DNA from: Paenibacillus piscarius
GTDB lineage: Bacteria; Bacillota; Bacilli; Paenibacillales; Paenibacillaceae
Reading direction: 5' to 3'
DNA: 64,000 bases
NCBI RefSeq assembly: GCF_022234545.1
Contig: NZ_JAIEUI010000031.1
Span: 1-64,000 of the forward strand
The notes beneath the pieces were generated by a model, which did not search any database, was not told the origin of the DNA, and worked only from the letters and a program-made list of their open reading frames with translations. This document shows positions 34,314 to 43,063 of this stretch, piece after piece (position 1 is the first letter of the stretch; each line of letters starts with the position of its first letter). Made by a program: the position numbers and the translations under genes.

Positions 34314-37300
34314 ATGTCTAAACGTAAACGAATAATGAGCTTAGGGCTTGCGCTGGCCGTGCTCGCGGCCTCGGTGCTGCCGATGCGCACACCAGCTTAT
34401 GCGGCGTCCGAGGAAGGACCTGCCGTGGTTCTCGCTTCAGACTATGAAGACGGCACCACGCAGGGCTGGACCAAGAAAGGCGACGAACAGCTTACAGTTA
34501 CGAACGAAGTCTACCACGGTGGCGCCTACAGCCTGTATGTGGATGGTCGAACCAAGGATTGGGAGGGCCCCAACCACGTGCTGACGGACCATATGGCTCC
34601 GAATACAGCCTACACCGTAGGCGCATGGGTGAAATCGCCGTCGCCGGTCAAATTCACGGTACATACCAAAATCGGCGAAGCCGAGGATTGGAAGCCTGTA
34701 GCGGAGTTGAACGGGGCCCAGTGGCCGGAGGAATGGACTTATCTCGAAGGTACTTATATTACAGGCGATAAGGTAGGCTTCACCGAAATCTACGCGGAAG
34801 CCGCAGCAGGAACTGCATTCTACGTGGATGATGTCAAGATCACTGCCGCAGCAGTTGAAGTCCCGGATGGGGAGGAGGGGCTGAGAACGGATTTTGAAGA
34901 CGGAACGCTTCAGGGCTGGAAGAACCGGATTGGACCGGAGTCACTGTCCGTGAGCCAGGATACCGCCAACACCGGGACCCGCAGTATGCTGGTCGAGGGA
35001 AGAGAGCGCAGCTTCTACGGGCCAAGTCTGAGTGTGAAGGAGCATCTGCGGCCGGGCAAGAGCTACCAGTTCTCGCTGCATGTCCGTCTGAAGGAGAAGC
35101 CGGAGGCTGACAAAAGTCTGCAGATGACCGTGTATAAAAAAGCCGGCTCCGAGAGCTGGAATGCAATCGATAAGGTGAGCATCAAGGCCGATGAGTGGGA
35201 TCAGTGGCATCTGCTGAAGGGAACGTTCCAGTACAGCGATCAGCCGTCTGAGCTGAATCTGTTCGTGGAGACGCCTTACATTACAGAGGATACGGTAGAT
35301 ACGTTGTCCTTCTATGTCGATGATGTGGTTGTGGAGCCTGCTACAGAGCTGAGCATTGAACAGGATATTCCGTCGTTAAAAGATATCTACGCCGCCGACT
35401 TCGCCATCGGAGCTGCAGCGTATTCCTGGCAGATGGAAGGGGTCTACGGGGAGCTGCTGAAGAAGCATTTTAACAGCATTACAGCTACCTATGAAATGAA
35501 GCCCAAGTTCCTAGCGCCTTCCGAGGGCACTTATGTGTTCGACGGAGCGGATAAATATGTGAATTTTGCCCAGGCGAACGGCATGGGACTCCGCGGACAC
35601 GCGCTGCTCTGGCACGTCGATGCTGCGGAGTGGATGTTCACAGGTCCTGACGGCCTGCCGGCCAGCCGGGAGCTGCTGCTGGATCGCCTGCAGAATTATA
35701 TTGAGACCGTAATGCACCGGTATAAGGGTCAAATCTATGCCTGGGATGTAGTAAACGAAGCGATTGCCGACAATGGCGGCGGTCCGGACGGCATGAGATT
35801 ATCCCCGTGGTATAACCTGATTGGCCCGGATTACATCGAGAAGGCGTTCGAGTTCGCCCGTGCGGCCGACCCGGAGGCGAAGCTCTATTACAATGATTAT
35901 TACACTGAGATTCCCGAAAAGCGTGAGCATATCTACAAGCTGCTGAAGACGCTTAAGGCGAAGAATCTGATCGACGGCGTGGGCCTCCAGTCTCACCATG
36001 GCCTGTATTCACCGTCCATTCCAGAGATCGAGAAGACCATTCAGCAATTCTCCCAGCTTGGGCTGGATATTCAGATCACCGAGCTGGATGTCGATTCGGG
36101 CATTAGTCCGTCCTCCCCGCTGCCGGCGGATATCGCTGCGCGGCAGGGCAAGCGGTATAACGATCTATTTGAGCTCTACAAGAAGTATAAGGACACGATC
36201 TCCTCAGTCTCCATCTGGGGCGTGCAGGATGAGAAAAGCTACAATAACCATGCCATGTTATTCGATGAGCAGCTCAAGGCGAAGCCTGCCTTCTGGGGAG
36301 CGGCTGACCCCTCCAAGCTGCCTGACATCCACAATGTAGCCGTAGCGCTGGAGGGTACACCTCAAGCAGGCGCAGCCGGGCAAGCACTGTGGAACAAGAC
36401 CGCAGGGATTGCTCTTGAACAGGGCAGTACTGTAACTGCCAAGGTTCATACGCTGTGGGATACGGATAACCTGTATGTCAAGGCAGAGGTTACCGACACC
36501 AGTGTGAACGGGGAAGACAAGGTTGAGATTTTCCTGGATGAGAACAATGGGAAGACCACAGCCTATGAGCCGGATGACCGCAAGATCAGCCTGCAGCGTT
36601 CAGGCACAGGGACAGCAGGCGTCAGCTTCACCAGCAAGGAACGTGAAGGCGGTTATACTATTGAAGCCAAAATACCGCTCGTAACGGTCAAAGGTTCTGC
36701 CGGCAAGGAGCTTGGCTTCGATATCCGTGTCAGCGATGCCGGTGCTCCAGGCTCAGTTCCTGCCTATTGGAATGACAGAAGCCAATCCCAGGATACGGAT
36801 ACCAGCCGTTACGGTGTCCTTCAGCTCGCTGTAATGCCTAATTCGGCGGAGTCGGTGAAGGGGCAGGTGCAGATTGACGGGCAGATGGACGCGGTATGGG
36901 AGCAGGCGAAGCCTTTTGACGTCAAATTGACTTCCGCTCCTTACAGCACCACCGCAGAAGCCAGATCGATGTGGACGGAGGATAGCCTATATCTGATCGT
37001 GGATGTGAAGGATGCTGTGCTCAAGGCGGATGCTGTAAATCCATGGGATCAGGATTCGGTGGAGATCTTCATCGATGAGAATTTCGGCAGAACTCCTTAT
37101 TATGAGGGGGATGACGGCCAATACCGGATCAATATCAATAATGTGGCGTCCTTCGGCGGAGGAGCCTCGGATAACAGATTGACCAGTGCGGTGGTCCGTA
37201 CAGAAGCCGGTTATCGAGTAGAAGCGAAGATCGACTTCGGAACCATCAAGGCCAAAGCGGGAAATGCGATCGGGCTTGACCTGCAGATCAATGACGACCG

Positions 37301-38645
37301 CGGTGACGGCACACGCAGCACAAGCAAGTGGAATGACAAGGGCGAGAATACGTGGAAGGATACGTCTAATTTCGGGATTTTGACCTTTGTGGCGCCTGAG
37401 GAGGCAACGCAAACTCCTACAGATGGGACTTCCTCGTCCCCATCCTCAGGCCCGGTTCCATCCTCACAGGCCCCTGGTCCGGCAGTGACCTTCACCGGCG
37501 GACAGCTTACTGTACAGTCTGCCCCGGATCAGGCGGGACTTGTGAAGGTGAATCTCCCGCAGGAGGAAGTAGGTAAGGCCGTGCAGCAGTCGCTGGACAG
37601 CGGCATTCTGAAGATTGCCGCCCAGCCTGCGGCAGGAGCCGAAGTGCTGCAGCTTGGGCTTCCGCTCCAGAGTCTCGCTGCACAGCCCAAGATTAAAGAG
37701 ATTCAGATTGAGAGCGGCTTCGGTGCGGTCTTAAGCCTGAACACGGAGCTGCTGAAATTGCAGAATACTAAGGCTGGGGATATCCTACAACTGCAAGTGA
37801 AGCGAATAGCGCAGGATAGTCTGGCGGCAGCGGTGAAGGCCCGCCTGGATGGGGCAACTGTACTGGACTTCTCGCTTGCCATTCACGGAGCAGTGGTCAC
37901 AGAGGTCAGCGCGGATGCCCTTACGCTTATGCTCCCTTATGAGCTGAAGACCGGCAAGCGCGCGCATCAGATTGCGGTATACCAGGTACTGGAGAACGGA
38001 AAGCTTGCAGCAGTGAAGGACCGTAAATACGACCAGGCTTCTGCCACCGTATCCTTCCAGCCGAAGCAGCTGGGCCAGTATGCCGTCTCCACCGTCAGCA
38101 TCCCGGAGCAGAAGGACAGCAAGTGGGCCGGTGAGAGCATTGAAGCTCTGGCGGCAAGGGGAATTATTCCTATCGGGGCAGAGGCTTCCTATGCTTCCGG
38201 CGCTATGATGAGCCGGGCAGAATTCGCCCAGCTGCTGGTCAGTGCCTTCGACCTTCAGGCTACAGCAGGCGCTGCGGGCTTCAAGGATGTCAGCAAGGAT
38301 TCGGCTTATGCCGAGGCCGTGGGCATTGCAAGCGCATTAGGTATAGTTAAAGGCAGAGCAGACGGGCTGTTTAGCCCGAATGATGCCGTCAGCCGCCAGG
38401 AGATGGCGGTTATGATGTACAGACTGGCTGCTCTGCAAAGGATCACGCTGAAGCCTTCTCCTACAGCAGTGGCAGGCTTCAAGGATCAGAACCAGCTGAC
38501 GCCTGAGGCTTCATCCGCTGCCGGGAAGCTGCGGGCTGCTGGTCTGATCCAGGGCACACCGGACGGCTACTTCCTGCCGAAGGCCCAGATGACCAAGGCT
38601 CATGCGGCAGTACTGGTGTACCGGACCTTCAGCATAAGCGAGTAA
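34314..38645 (+). CDS. Multidomain cell-surface GH10 endo-beta-1,4-xylanase
   Basis: A 1443-residue secreted enzyme. It has a signal peptide (about 1-30, cleavage after AYA), two N-terminal CBM22-like xylan-binding domains (about 35-180 and 190-340), and a GH10 catalytic domain (about 346-690) with acid/base E482 in DVVNEAIA and nucleophile E590 in ITELDVD. Two CBM9-like domains follow (about 700-880 and 890-1085), then a Ser/Pro linker, an uncharacterised domain (about 1110-1270) and three SLH domains (about 1275-1440). The SLH domains tether it to cell-wall polysaccharide. It cleaves xylan at the surface and feeds xylo-oligosaccharides to the module C transporter. The frame is open upstream to 34155, but only ATG 34314 has a ribosome-binding site and signal peptide. 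Confidence 0.95.
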   Translation: MSKRKRIMSLGLALAVLAASVLPMRTPAYAASEEGPAVVLASDYEDGTTQGWTKKGDEQLTVTNEVYHGGAYSLYVDGRTKDWEGPNHVLTDHMAPNTAYTVGAWVKSPSPVKFTVHTKIGEAEDWKPVAELNGAQWPEEWTYLEGTYITGDKVGFTEIYAEAAAGTAFYVDDVKITAAAVEVPDGEEGLRTDFEDGTLQGWKNRIGPESLSVSQDTANTGTRSMLVEGRERSFYGPSLSVKEHLRPGKSYQFSLHVRLKEKPEADKSLQMTVYKKAGSESWNAIDKVSIKADEWDQWHLLKGTFQYSDQPSELNLFVETPYITEDTVDTLSFYVDDVVVEPATELSIEQDIPSLKDIYAADFAIGAAAYSWQMEGVYGELLKKHFNSITATYEMKPKFLAPSEGTYVFDGADKYVNFAQANGMGLRGHALLWHVDAAEWMFTGPDGLPASRELLLDRLQNYIETVMHRYKGQIYAWDVVNEAIADNGGGPDGMRLSPWYNLIGPDYIEKAFEFARAADPEAKLYYNDYYTEIPEKREHIYKLLKTLKAKNLIDGVGLQSHHGLYSPSIPEIEKTIQQFSQLGLDIQITELDVDSGISPSSPLPADIAARQGKRYNDLFELYKKYKDTISSVSIWGVQDEKSYNNHAMLFDEQLKAKPAFWGAADPSKLPDIHNVAVALEGTPQAGAAGQALWNKTAGIALEQGSTVTAKVHTLWDTDNLYVKAEVTDTSVNGEDKVEIFLDENNGKTTAYEPDDRKISLQRSGTGTAGVSFTSKEREGGYTIEAKIPLVTVKGSAGKELGFDIRVSDAGAPGSVPAYWNDRSQSQDTDTSRYGVLQLAVMPNSAESVKGQVQIDGQMDAVWEQAKPFDVKLTSAPYSTTAEARSMWTEDSLYLIVDVKDAVLKADAVNPWDQDSVEIFIDENFGRTPYYEGDDGQYRININNVASFGGGASDNRLTSAVVRTEAGYRVEAKIDFGTIKAKAGNAIGLDLQINDDRGDGTRSTSKWNDKGENTWKDTSNFGILTFVAPEEATQTPTDGTSSSPSSGPVPSSQAPGPAVTFTGGQLTVQSAPDQAGLVKVNLPQEEVGKAVQQSLDSGILKIAAQPAAGAEVLQLGLPLQSLAAQPKIKEIQIESGFGAVLSLNTELLKLQNTKAGDILQLQVKRIAQDSLAAAVKARLDGATVLDFSLAIHGAVVTEVSADALTLMLPYELKTGKRAHQIAVYQVLENGKLAAVKDRKYDQASATVSFQPKQLGQYAVSTVSIPEQKDSKWAGESIEALAARGIIPIGAEASYASGAMMSRAEFAQLLVSAFDLQATAGAAGFKDVSKDSAYAEAVGIASALGIVKGRADGLFSPNDAVSRQEMAVMMYRLAALQRITLKPSPTAVAGFKDQNQLTPEASSAAGKLRAAGLIQGTPDGYFLPKAQMTKAHAAVLVYRTFSISE

Positions 38646-38686
38646 TTCTAAAGAACAAGCGGATAGAGTGGATAAATTCGATTGAG

Positions 38687-38723
38687 CAGCGGTTCTCCTT
38701 ATAAGGGGGGGCCGCTGTTTTTA
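38687..38723 (+). terminator. Rho-independent terminator after xylanase
   Basis: CAGCGG and CCTTAT pair with the far side ending in CCGCTG, followed by TTTTTAT. Confidence 0.8.
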
Positions 38724-38763
38724 TCTGCCTTCCCCGCTTTGTCCGGCTTCTGCGTCAGGACAT

Positions 38764-38865
38764 AGTTGGATTTTAGGCACTTGTTCGCGCGCGGAATAGA
38801 CCTAGCGGGACAACAGTTGGAAAAAAGGCACTTGTTAGGCCGGGATCAGAACAAAAAGAAGATTT
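38764..38865. repeat. Family C 51-bp direct repeat, two units
   Basis: AGTTGGATTTTAGGCACTTG at 38764 and AGTTGGAAAAAAGGCACTTG at 38815 are exactly 51 bp apart. Each is followed by TT. Flanks suggest an imperfect dyad (AACAGT ... ACTTGTT in unit 2) around an A-rich middle. The primary sequence differs from families A and B, but the period is the same. It lies 41 bp after the xylanase terminator. The rest of the 673-bp gap to the permease gene (38866-39022) shows nothing recognisable. Confidence 0.6.
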
Positions 38866-39022
38866 TCCCGAAAATAAATAACATTAATCCACCTAATTTC
38901 CTCAAAAGCTCCAAGCCGGCTAAATTAAGATACGTTTTTCCAACTAATTCTGTAGTAAGCGGCCCAAACCTCGTTTGGAGGCGGCGCAGCTGGAATCTAC
39001 TCGAATTGCCCCCCGCTTAAAC

Positions 39023-39150
39023 AGCGGAGAGAACGGAACGATTGTGGAAAAGCGGCAGCGGTCGCCTTTGTCCCCGGATTTTCACCGCTAAGGAGAATAA
39101 ATAAAATCTGGAGACAACAGCGATTGTAACAACGTTTCGTTCGTGGAGCG
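39023..39150. repeat. ~130-bp hairpin element, copy 3 (divergent)
   Basis: This shares GCGGAG, GCAGCGGTCGCCTTTGTC, CGGATTTTCACCGC and GGAGACAACAGCG with the copies at 49974 and 57147. The long hairpin arms are 39070-39082 (GTCCCCGGATTTT) and 39103-39115 (AAAATCTGGAGAC), pairing at all but one position if a G-U pair is allowed. It lies between the xylanase and the module C transporter genes. Confidence 0.65.
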
Positions 39151-39200
39151 TCCACCCAAGCCAACAACTCATGCAACTCCACCCCCCACACTTAACTTGG

Positions 39201-39268
39201 TTATCATTTTGTTATCGATGCTCTGGATTTATCATGTAACTGCCATGCTCCGCTAGGTATGATAAATC
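39201..39268 (+). promoter_or_regulatory. Module C control region: shared box and 10-bp inverted repeat
   Basis: TTATCATTTTGTTATC and the next six bases (39201-39222) match the xylanase upstream box (34206-34227) at 19 of 22 positions. Just downstream, GATTTATCAT (39226-39235) and ATGATAAATC (39259-39268) form a perfect inverted repeat with a 23-bp gap. The right arm overlaps -10-like TATGAT. The likely binder is the YesN-type regulator at 44751, which would coordinate xylanase and oligosaccharide uptake. Confidence 0.55.
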
Positions 39269-39318
39269 TATAAACAAAGTAAACGGATACACGTTGACCA
39301 GCAAAGGGGAGCAGAAGC

Positions 39319-40287
39319 ATGAAAAACATGGTTACGCCAGCCAGCGTAAAAGGCGAGAAACTGGATGTCAATGCGGGGAAGCCCCGAAAAAAATCAAAAT
39401 GGACGAAGAACCTCAGTCTTGATCTGATGGTTCTGCCGGCTCTGATCCTGACAGTGATCTTCGCCTATATCCCGATGACGGGCCTGGCGATTGCCTTCAA
39501 AAACTATAAGCCGGGCTTAGGCTTCAGCGGGTCCAAATGGGTAGGGCTGGAGCATTTCGAATATCTGTTCAGCATTCCCGAGAACGTGCAGGTGATCTGG
39601 AACACTCTGATTATTGCGGGTCTGAAAATGATCGCCAACCTGATCGTTCCATTCCTGTTCGCACTGCTGCTCAATGAGATCCGCAAGATGGCGTTCAAGA
39701 AAATGGTACAAACCATTGTCTATATGCCCCACTTCCTGTCCTGGGTAATCCTGGGCGGTATCCTCTCCGACCTGCTGGCCAGAGATGGAGGCTTAATTAA
39801 TCAGGTGCTGGTGAGTGTATTCGGCATCCAGCCGATCTTTTTCCTGGGTGACGGGAACTGGTTCAGATTCGTTGTTGTCGTGAGTGATGTCTGGAAAGAG
39901 TTCGGCTTCAACACCATCGTCTTCCTGGCCTCTCTTGCGGGAATCAACCCGGCGCTGTATGAGGCGGCTGAAGTGGACGGAGCAGGCCGCTGGCAGCAGA
40001 CCTGGTCAATTACCATGCCGGCCATGCTGCCGATTACCATCGTGGTTGGAACGTTGGCGCTTGGTAACGTGCTTAACGGCGGCTTCGACCAGATCTTCAA
40101 CCTGTACAACGCGCTTGTCTTCGATAAAGGGGACATCATCGATACATTTGTCTACAGACTAGGAATTGTTGACGGTAAGTTCAGCTTCTCCACAGCGGTC
40201 GGATTGTTCAAATCCGTTGTCAGCTTTGTCCTGATCGTAACAGCTTACCGCCTGTCGTACAAATTTGCTAACTACCGTATTTTCTAG
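39319..40287 (+). CDS. Sugar ABC transporter permease, LplB type (module C)
   Basis: A 322-residue CUT1 permease. After a basic 30-residue N-terminal tail there are six membrane segments, with IPMTGLAIAFKNYKPGLGFSGS in the first periplasmic loop and an EAA loop EAAEVDGAGRW ... ITMPAMLP. AAAGGGGAG precedes the ATG. Order and context (permease, permease, binding protein, YesM-type kinase, YesN-type regulator, with an upstream surface xylanase) resemble the Geobacillus xylo-oligosaccharide uptake system. Substrates are therefore probably xylo-oligosaccharides. Confidence 0.93.
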   Translation: MKNMVTPASVKGEKLDVNAGKPRKKSKWTKNLSLDLMVLPALILTVIFAYIPMTGLAIAFKNYKPGLGFSGSKWVGLEHFEYLFSIPENVQVIWNTLIIAGLKMIANLIVPFLFALLLNEIRKMAFKKMVQTIVYMPHFLSWVILGGILSDLLARDGGLINQVLVSVFGIQPIFFLGDGNWFRFVVVVSDVWKEFGFNTIVFLASLAGINPALYEAAEVDGAGRWQQTWSITMPAMLPITIVVGTLALGNVLNGGFDQIFNLYNALVFDKGDIIDTFVYRLGIVDGKFSFSTAVGLFKSVVSFVLIVTAYRLSYKFANYRIF

Positions 40288-40305
40288 AATGGAGGCCAAT
40301 CTGGC

Positions 40306-41184
40306 ATGTATCATAAAACAAAACCTTACCGCATCTTCACCGTGTTCAACTATACTCTGATGATCGCCATTTCGATCATGTGTCTTGTCCCGCTGATTCA
40401 CGTCCTTGCCGTATCGTTCAGCGGCAAATCAGCTGCCAATGCCAATCTCGTCGGGCTGTGGCCGGTAGATTTCACCGTGGACGCTTATACCAAAACCGTA
40501 GCCAATGAGAATTTCACCCGGTCCATCTGGGTGACGCTGCAGCGGACGGTGCTGGGAACTGCTTTTAGCATGGGGATCGTCCTTCTGGCCGCCTATGCTC
40601 TGTCCAAGGACAGCGCCCGGTTCAGACGGCGGAATATCTATATCTGGCTGCTGGTGTTCACGATGCTGTTCAGCGGCGGTCTGGTGCCGATGTACATTCT
40701 GATTCAGAAGCTGCATCTGATGAACTCCTTGTGGGTGCTGATTCTGCCGGGTGCCGTCTCGGTATGGAACATCATTCTGCTGCTTAACTTCTTCCGGGCC
40801 GTGCCTAAGGAAATGGAGGAGGCCGCTTTCATTGACGGTGCCGGCCACTTCAGAACCTTGTTCAGCGTATATCTCCCGGTATCCCTGCCGGCCATCGCTA
40901 CACTGTCGCTGTTCACAATCGTCGGGCATTGGAACTCCTGGTTCGACGGCCTGCTCTATATGACGGATCACCGCAACTATCCGCTGGCGACCTTCCTGCA
41001 GTCGGTCATTGTCCAGCAGGACTTCAGTAAAGTGACCGTACGTCCGGAGGATCTGGAGAATATCTCGCAGCGGACGGTCAAGGCCGCCCAGATCTTCATC
41101 GGAATGGCGCCGATTCTCATCGTGTATCCGTTCCTGCAGCGTTTCTTCGTGAAGGGAATTGTCCTCGGGGCGGTTAAGGAATAG
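40306..41184 (+). CDS. Sugar ABC transporter permease, LplC type (module C)
   Basis: A 292-residue CUT1 permease with six membrane segments, an EAA loop EAAFIDGAGHF ... VYLPVSLP, and the ending FVKGIVLGAVKE. It follows its partner by 18 bases, with GGAGG upstream. SFSGKSAANANLVGLWP is the LplC-type first loop. It is part of the probable xylo-oligosaccharide importer and requires an ATPase that is not encoded here. Confidence 0.93.
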   Translation: MYHKTKPYRIFTVFNYTLMIAISIMCLVPLIHVLAVSFSGKSAANANLVGLWPVDFTVDAYTKTVANENFTRSIWVTLQRTVLGTAFSMGIVLLAAYALSKDSARFRRRNIYIWLLVFTMLFSGGLVPMYILIQKLHLMNSLWVLILPGAVSVWNIILLLNFFRAVPKEMEEAAFIDGAGHFRTLFSVYLPVSLPAIATLSLFTIVGHWNSWFDGLLYMTDHRNYPLATFLQSVIVQQDFSKVTVRPEDLENISQRTVKAAQIFIGMAPILIVYPFLQRFFVKGIVLGAVKE

Positions 41185-41289
41185 CCGCCCTTCCTAACGA
41201 AAGGGGGTGATGCACGCGCTGGAAGCTAAAAAAGATTGACTCATATACTTAATATGATTAAATTTTATTTAAAGGGGTGCAAGATCATA

Positions 41290-43005
41290 ATGATAAAGAA
41301 AATGAAATTCTCTACCGGGGCAGTGTTATCTACAGCGATGCTGGCCGGCCTGCTGGCCGGATGCGGCGGCGACGGCAACAATGCGGCCAAGGGCAGCACA
41401 GACGGGGCAGACAAGCCTGCGGCAAATGGGGATTCGATGTATTCCGCTCCTTTTGAGAATGGGAAGTACACTGAGCCTGTAACGATTAGCACGGTGTTTC
41501 CGATTGCAAGCAGTCTGAAATTCAAGAACGGCGAGAACATTGAGAACAACGTACACACCAAATGGGCCAAGGATACGCTGGGCATCGATATCAAGTATCT
41601 CTGGACAGTCAGCGACCAGAACAATGCTTATGAAACCAAGCTGCGTCTGATGCTGACCTCAGGCGAGAAAATGCCGGACATCATCTCCTTCCGTGGAAGC
41701 CCTTCCCTGATCTCTGATCTGATCGACAGCGGCCAGTTCACGGATGCGGGCGAATTGTTCGATAAATATGCTTCTGATATCTACAAGCAAGCGATGGCAG
41801 AAGAGCCAAGCGTATGGAATCCTTACATGAGAGACGGCAAACGTATGGGTATTCCGATTCTCGAAAACGCTTATAATAATGACCCAGTGATGTATATCCG
41901 CGAGGATTGGCTGCAGAAGCTCAACCTCAAGGCTCCAACCAATCTGGCCGAGCTTGAAACCGTGCTTGACGCGTTCACGAACCAGGACCCTGACGGCAAC
42001 GGCAAAAAGGATACGGTAGGCCTCGCTGTAGGCTTCAAAAATAACCTCAACACCTGGATGTCTGAATCCGGCTGGATCTTCGGGATGTTCGGCGCGATGC
42101 CAAACCAGTGGAACAAGACCGCAGATAACAAACTGGCTTACGGCTCGGTTCAGCCGGAGATGAAGGAAGGCCTGGCCACGATGCAGAAATGGATGAAGGC
42201 AGGATATATCTCCTCCGAATCCGGTCTGTATGATGAGAACAAAGCAACAGAAGCCTTCACTGCAGGCAAAGCCGGTATCATTGTCGGCCCTTACTGGATG
42301 ACAGGCTGGCCGCTGCCGGATCTGCAGAAGAACGTTCCGGGTGCGTTGCATAAGGCGTATCCGCTTCCTGCAGGACCAGACGGCAAGGTGGGCAGACACG
42401 GTACGAAGATTGCCTCCGGCGCTGTTCTGATCAACAAGGATATGGAGCACAAGGACGCCTTCTTCGTCTACCAGAACTATCTGTTTGACCACTGGGCCAA
42501 CCCGGAGAGTACTACCTTCGTTAACGGCTTCGCCAAAGGCTATGACTATGATATCGCTGAAGACGGCACCGTGCTGAAAGAGCAGGATACCGATAAGATC
42601 CCTGGCGGCTGGGTGGATGCGATCCGTTACACGCTGACTTATGACGGTGCGATTATCCCGAACCTGATGATGAACACACTGGCTAAGCTGGCTGATGGAG
42701 CAGAGCCTGCCAACCAGTATGAGAAGAACCTGTCCGAGCGTATTCCTGAGCAGATCAAGGCGGCCAAGATCATCATCGACCAGAAGGACAGCGTTATGCC
42801 TGAGATGTTCACAGGTACACCTACTGAGACACAGCTCTCCCGTGGAGATATGCTGGAGAAGCTGGAGAAGGAAATTCTGAACAAAATCATTTATGACAAA
42901 GCGTCCGTGGACGAATTCGATACTTTCGTAGAGAAATGGAAAACTACAGGCGGCGATAAAGTGACCGAAGAGGTCAATGAGTGGTACGAATCCATTCAGA
43001 AGTAA
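41290..43005 (+). CDS. Extracellular sugar-binding lipoprotein (module C)
   Basis: A 571-residue family 1 solute-binding protein with lipobox LAGC (Cys25) and a Gly/Asn/Ala linker. The binding fold includes the calcium-site-like DQDPDGNGKKDT segment (NQDPDGNGKKD), common in the long LplA-type proteins. I place the start at ATG 41290, preceded by AAGGGGTG. The frame is open to 41236 but that would disrupt the signal peptide. It should capture xylo-oligosaccharides released by the surface xylanase. The hairpin 43020-43045 after it may limit read-through into the kinase gene. Confidence 0.93.
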   Translation: MIKKMKFSTGAVLSTAMLAGLLAGCGGDGNNAAKGSTDGADKPAANGDSMYSAPFENGKYTEPVTISTVFPIASSLKFKNGENIENNVHTKWAKDTLGIDIKYLWTVSDQNNAYETKLRLMLTSGEKMPDIISFRGSPSLISDLIDSGQFTDAGELFDKYASDIYKQAMAEEPSVWNPYMRDGKRMGIPILENAYNNDPVMYIREDWLQKLNLKAPTNLAELETVLDAFTNQDPDGNGKKDTVGLAVGFKNNLNTWMSESGWIFGMFGAMPNQWNKTADNKLAYGSVQPEMKEGLATMQKWMKAGYISSESGLYDENKATEAFTAGKAGIIVGPYWMTGWPLPDLQKNVPGALHKAYPLPAGPDGKVGRHGTKIASGAVLINKDMEHKDAFFVYQNYLFDHWANPESTTFVNGFAKGYDYDIAEDGTVLKEQDTDKIPGGWVDAIRYTLTYDGAIIPNLMMNTLAKLADGAEPANQYEKNLSERIPEQIKAAKIIIDQKDSVMPEMFTGTPTETQLSRGDMLEKLEKEILNKIIYDKASVDEFDTFVEKWKTTGGDKVTEEVNEWYESIQK

Positions 43006-43019
43006 CAGAATCAGCAGAC

Positions 43020-43045
43020 AAGGGCGGCCCCTCAGGCCGTCCTTT
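43020..43045 (+). terminator. Attenuator-like hairpin between binding protein and kinase genes
   Basis: AAGGGCGGCC pairs with GGCCGTCCTT (one G-U pair) around a short loop, followed by TCATTC rather than a T run. It would allow partial read-through, so the kinase and regulator are made at lower levels than the transporter. Confidence 0.5.
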
Positions 43046-43063
43046 CATTCGGAGGAGCAAAGT

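Noticed and set aside
38766..39020. 84-codon frame after the xylanase
   Set aside because: It covers the family C repeats and part of an unannotated gap. No ribosome-binding site and no similarity that I can recognise.
39221..39318. cre site before the module C permease (GTAAACGGATACAC)
   Set aside because: Three mismatches to the consensus including the central positions, so it is not supported.
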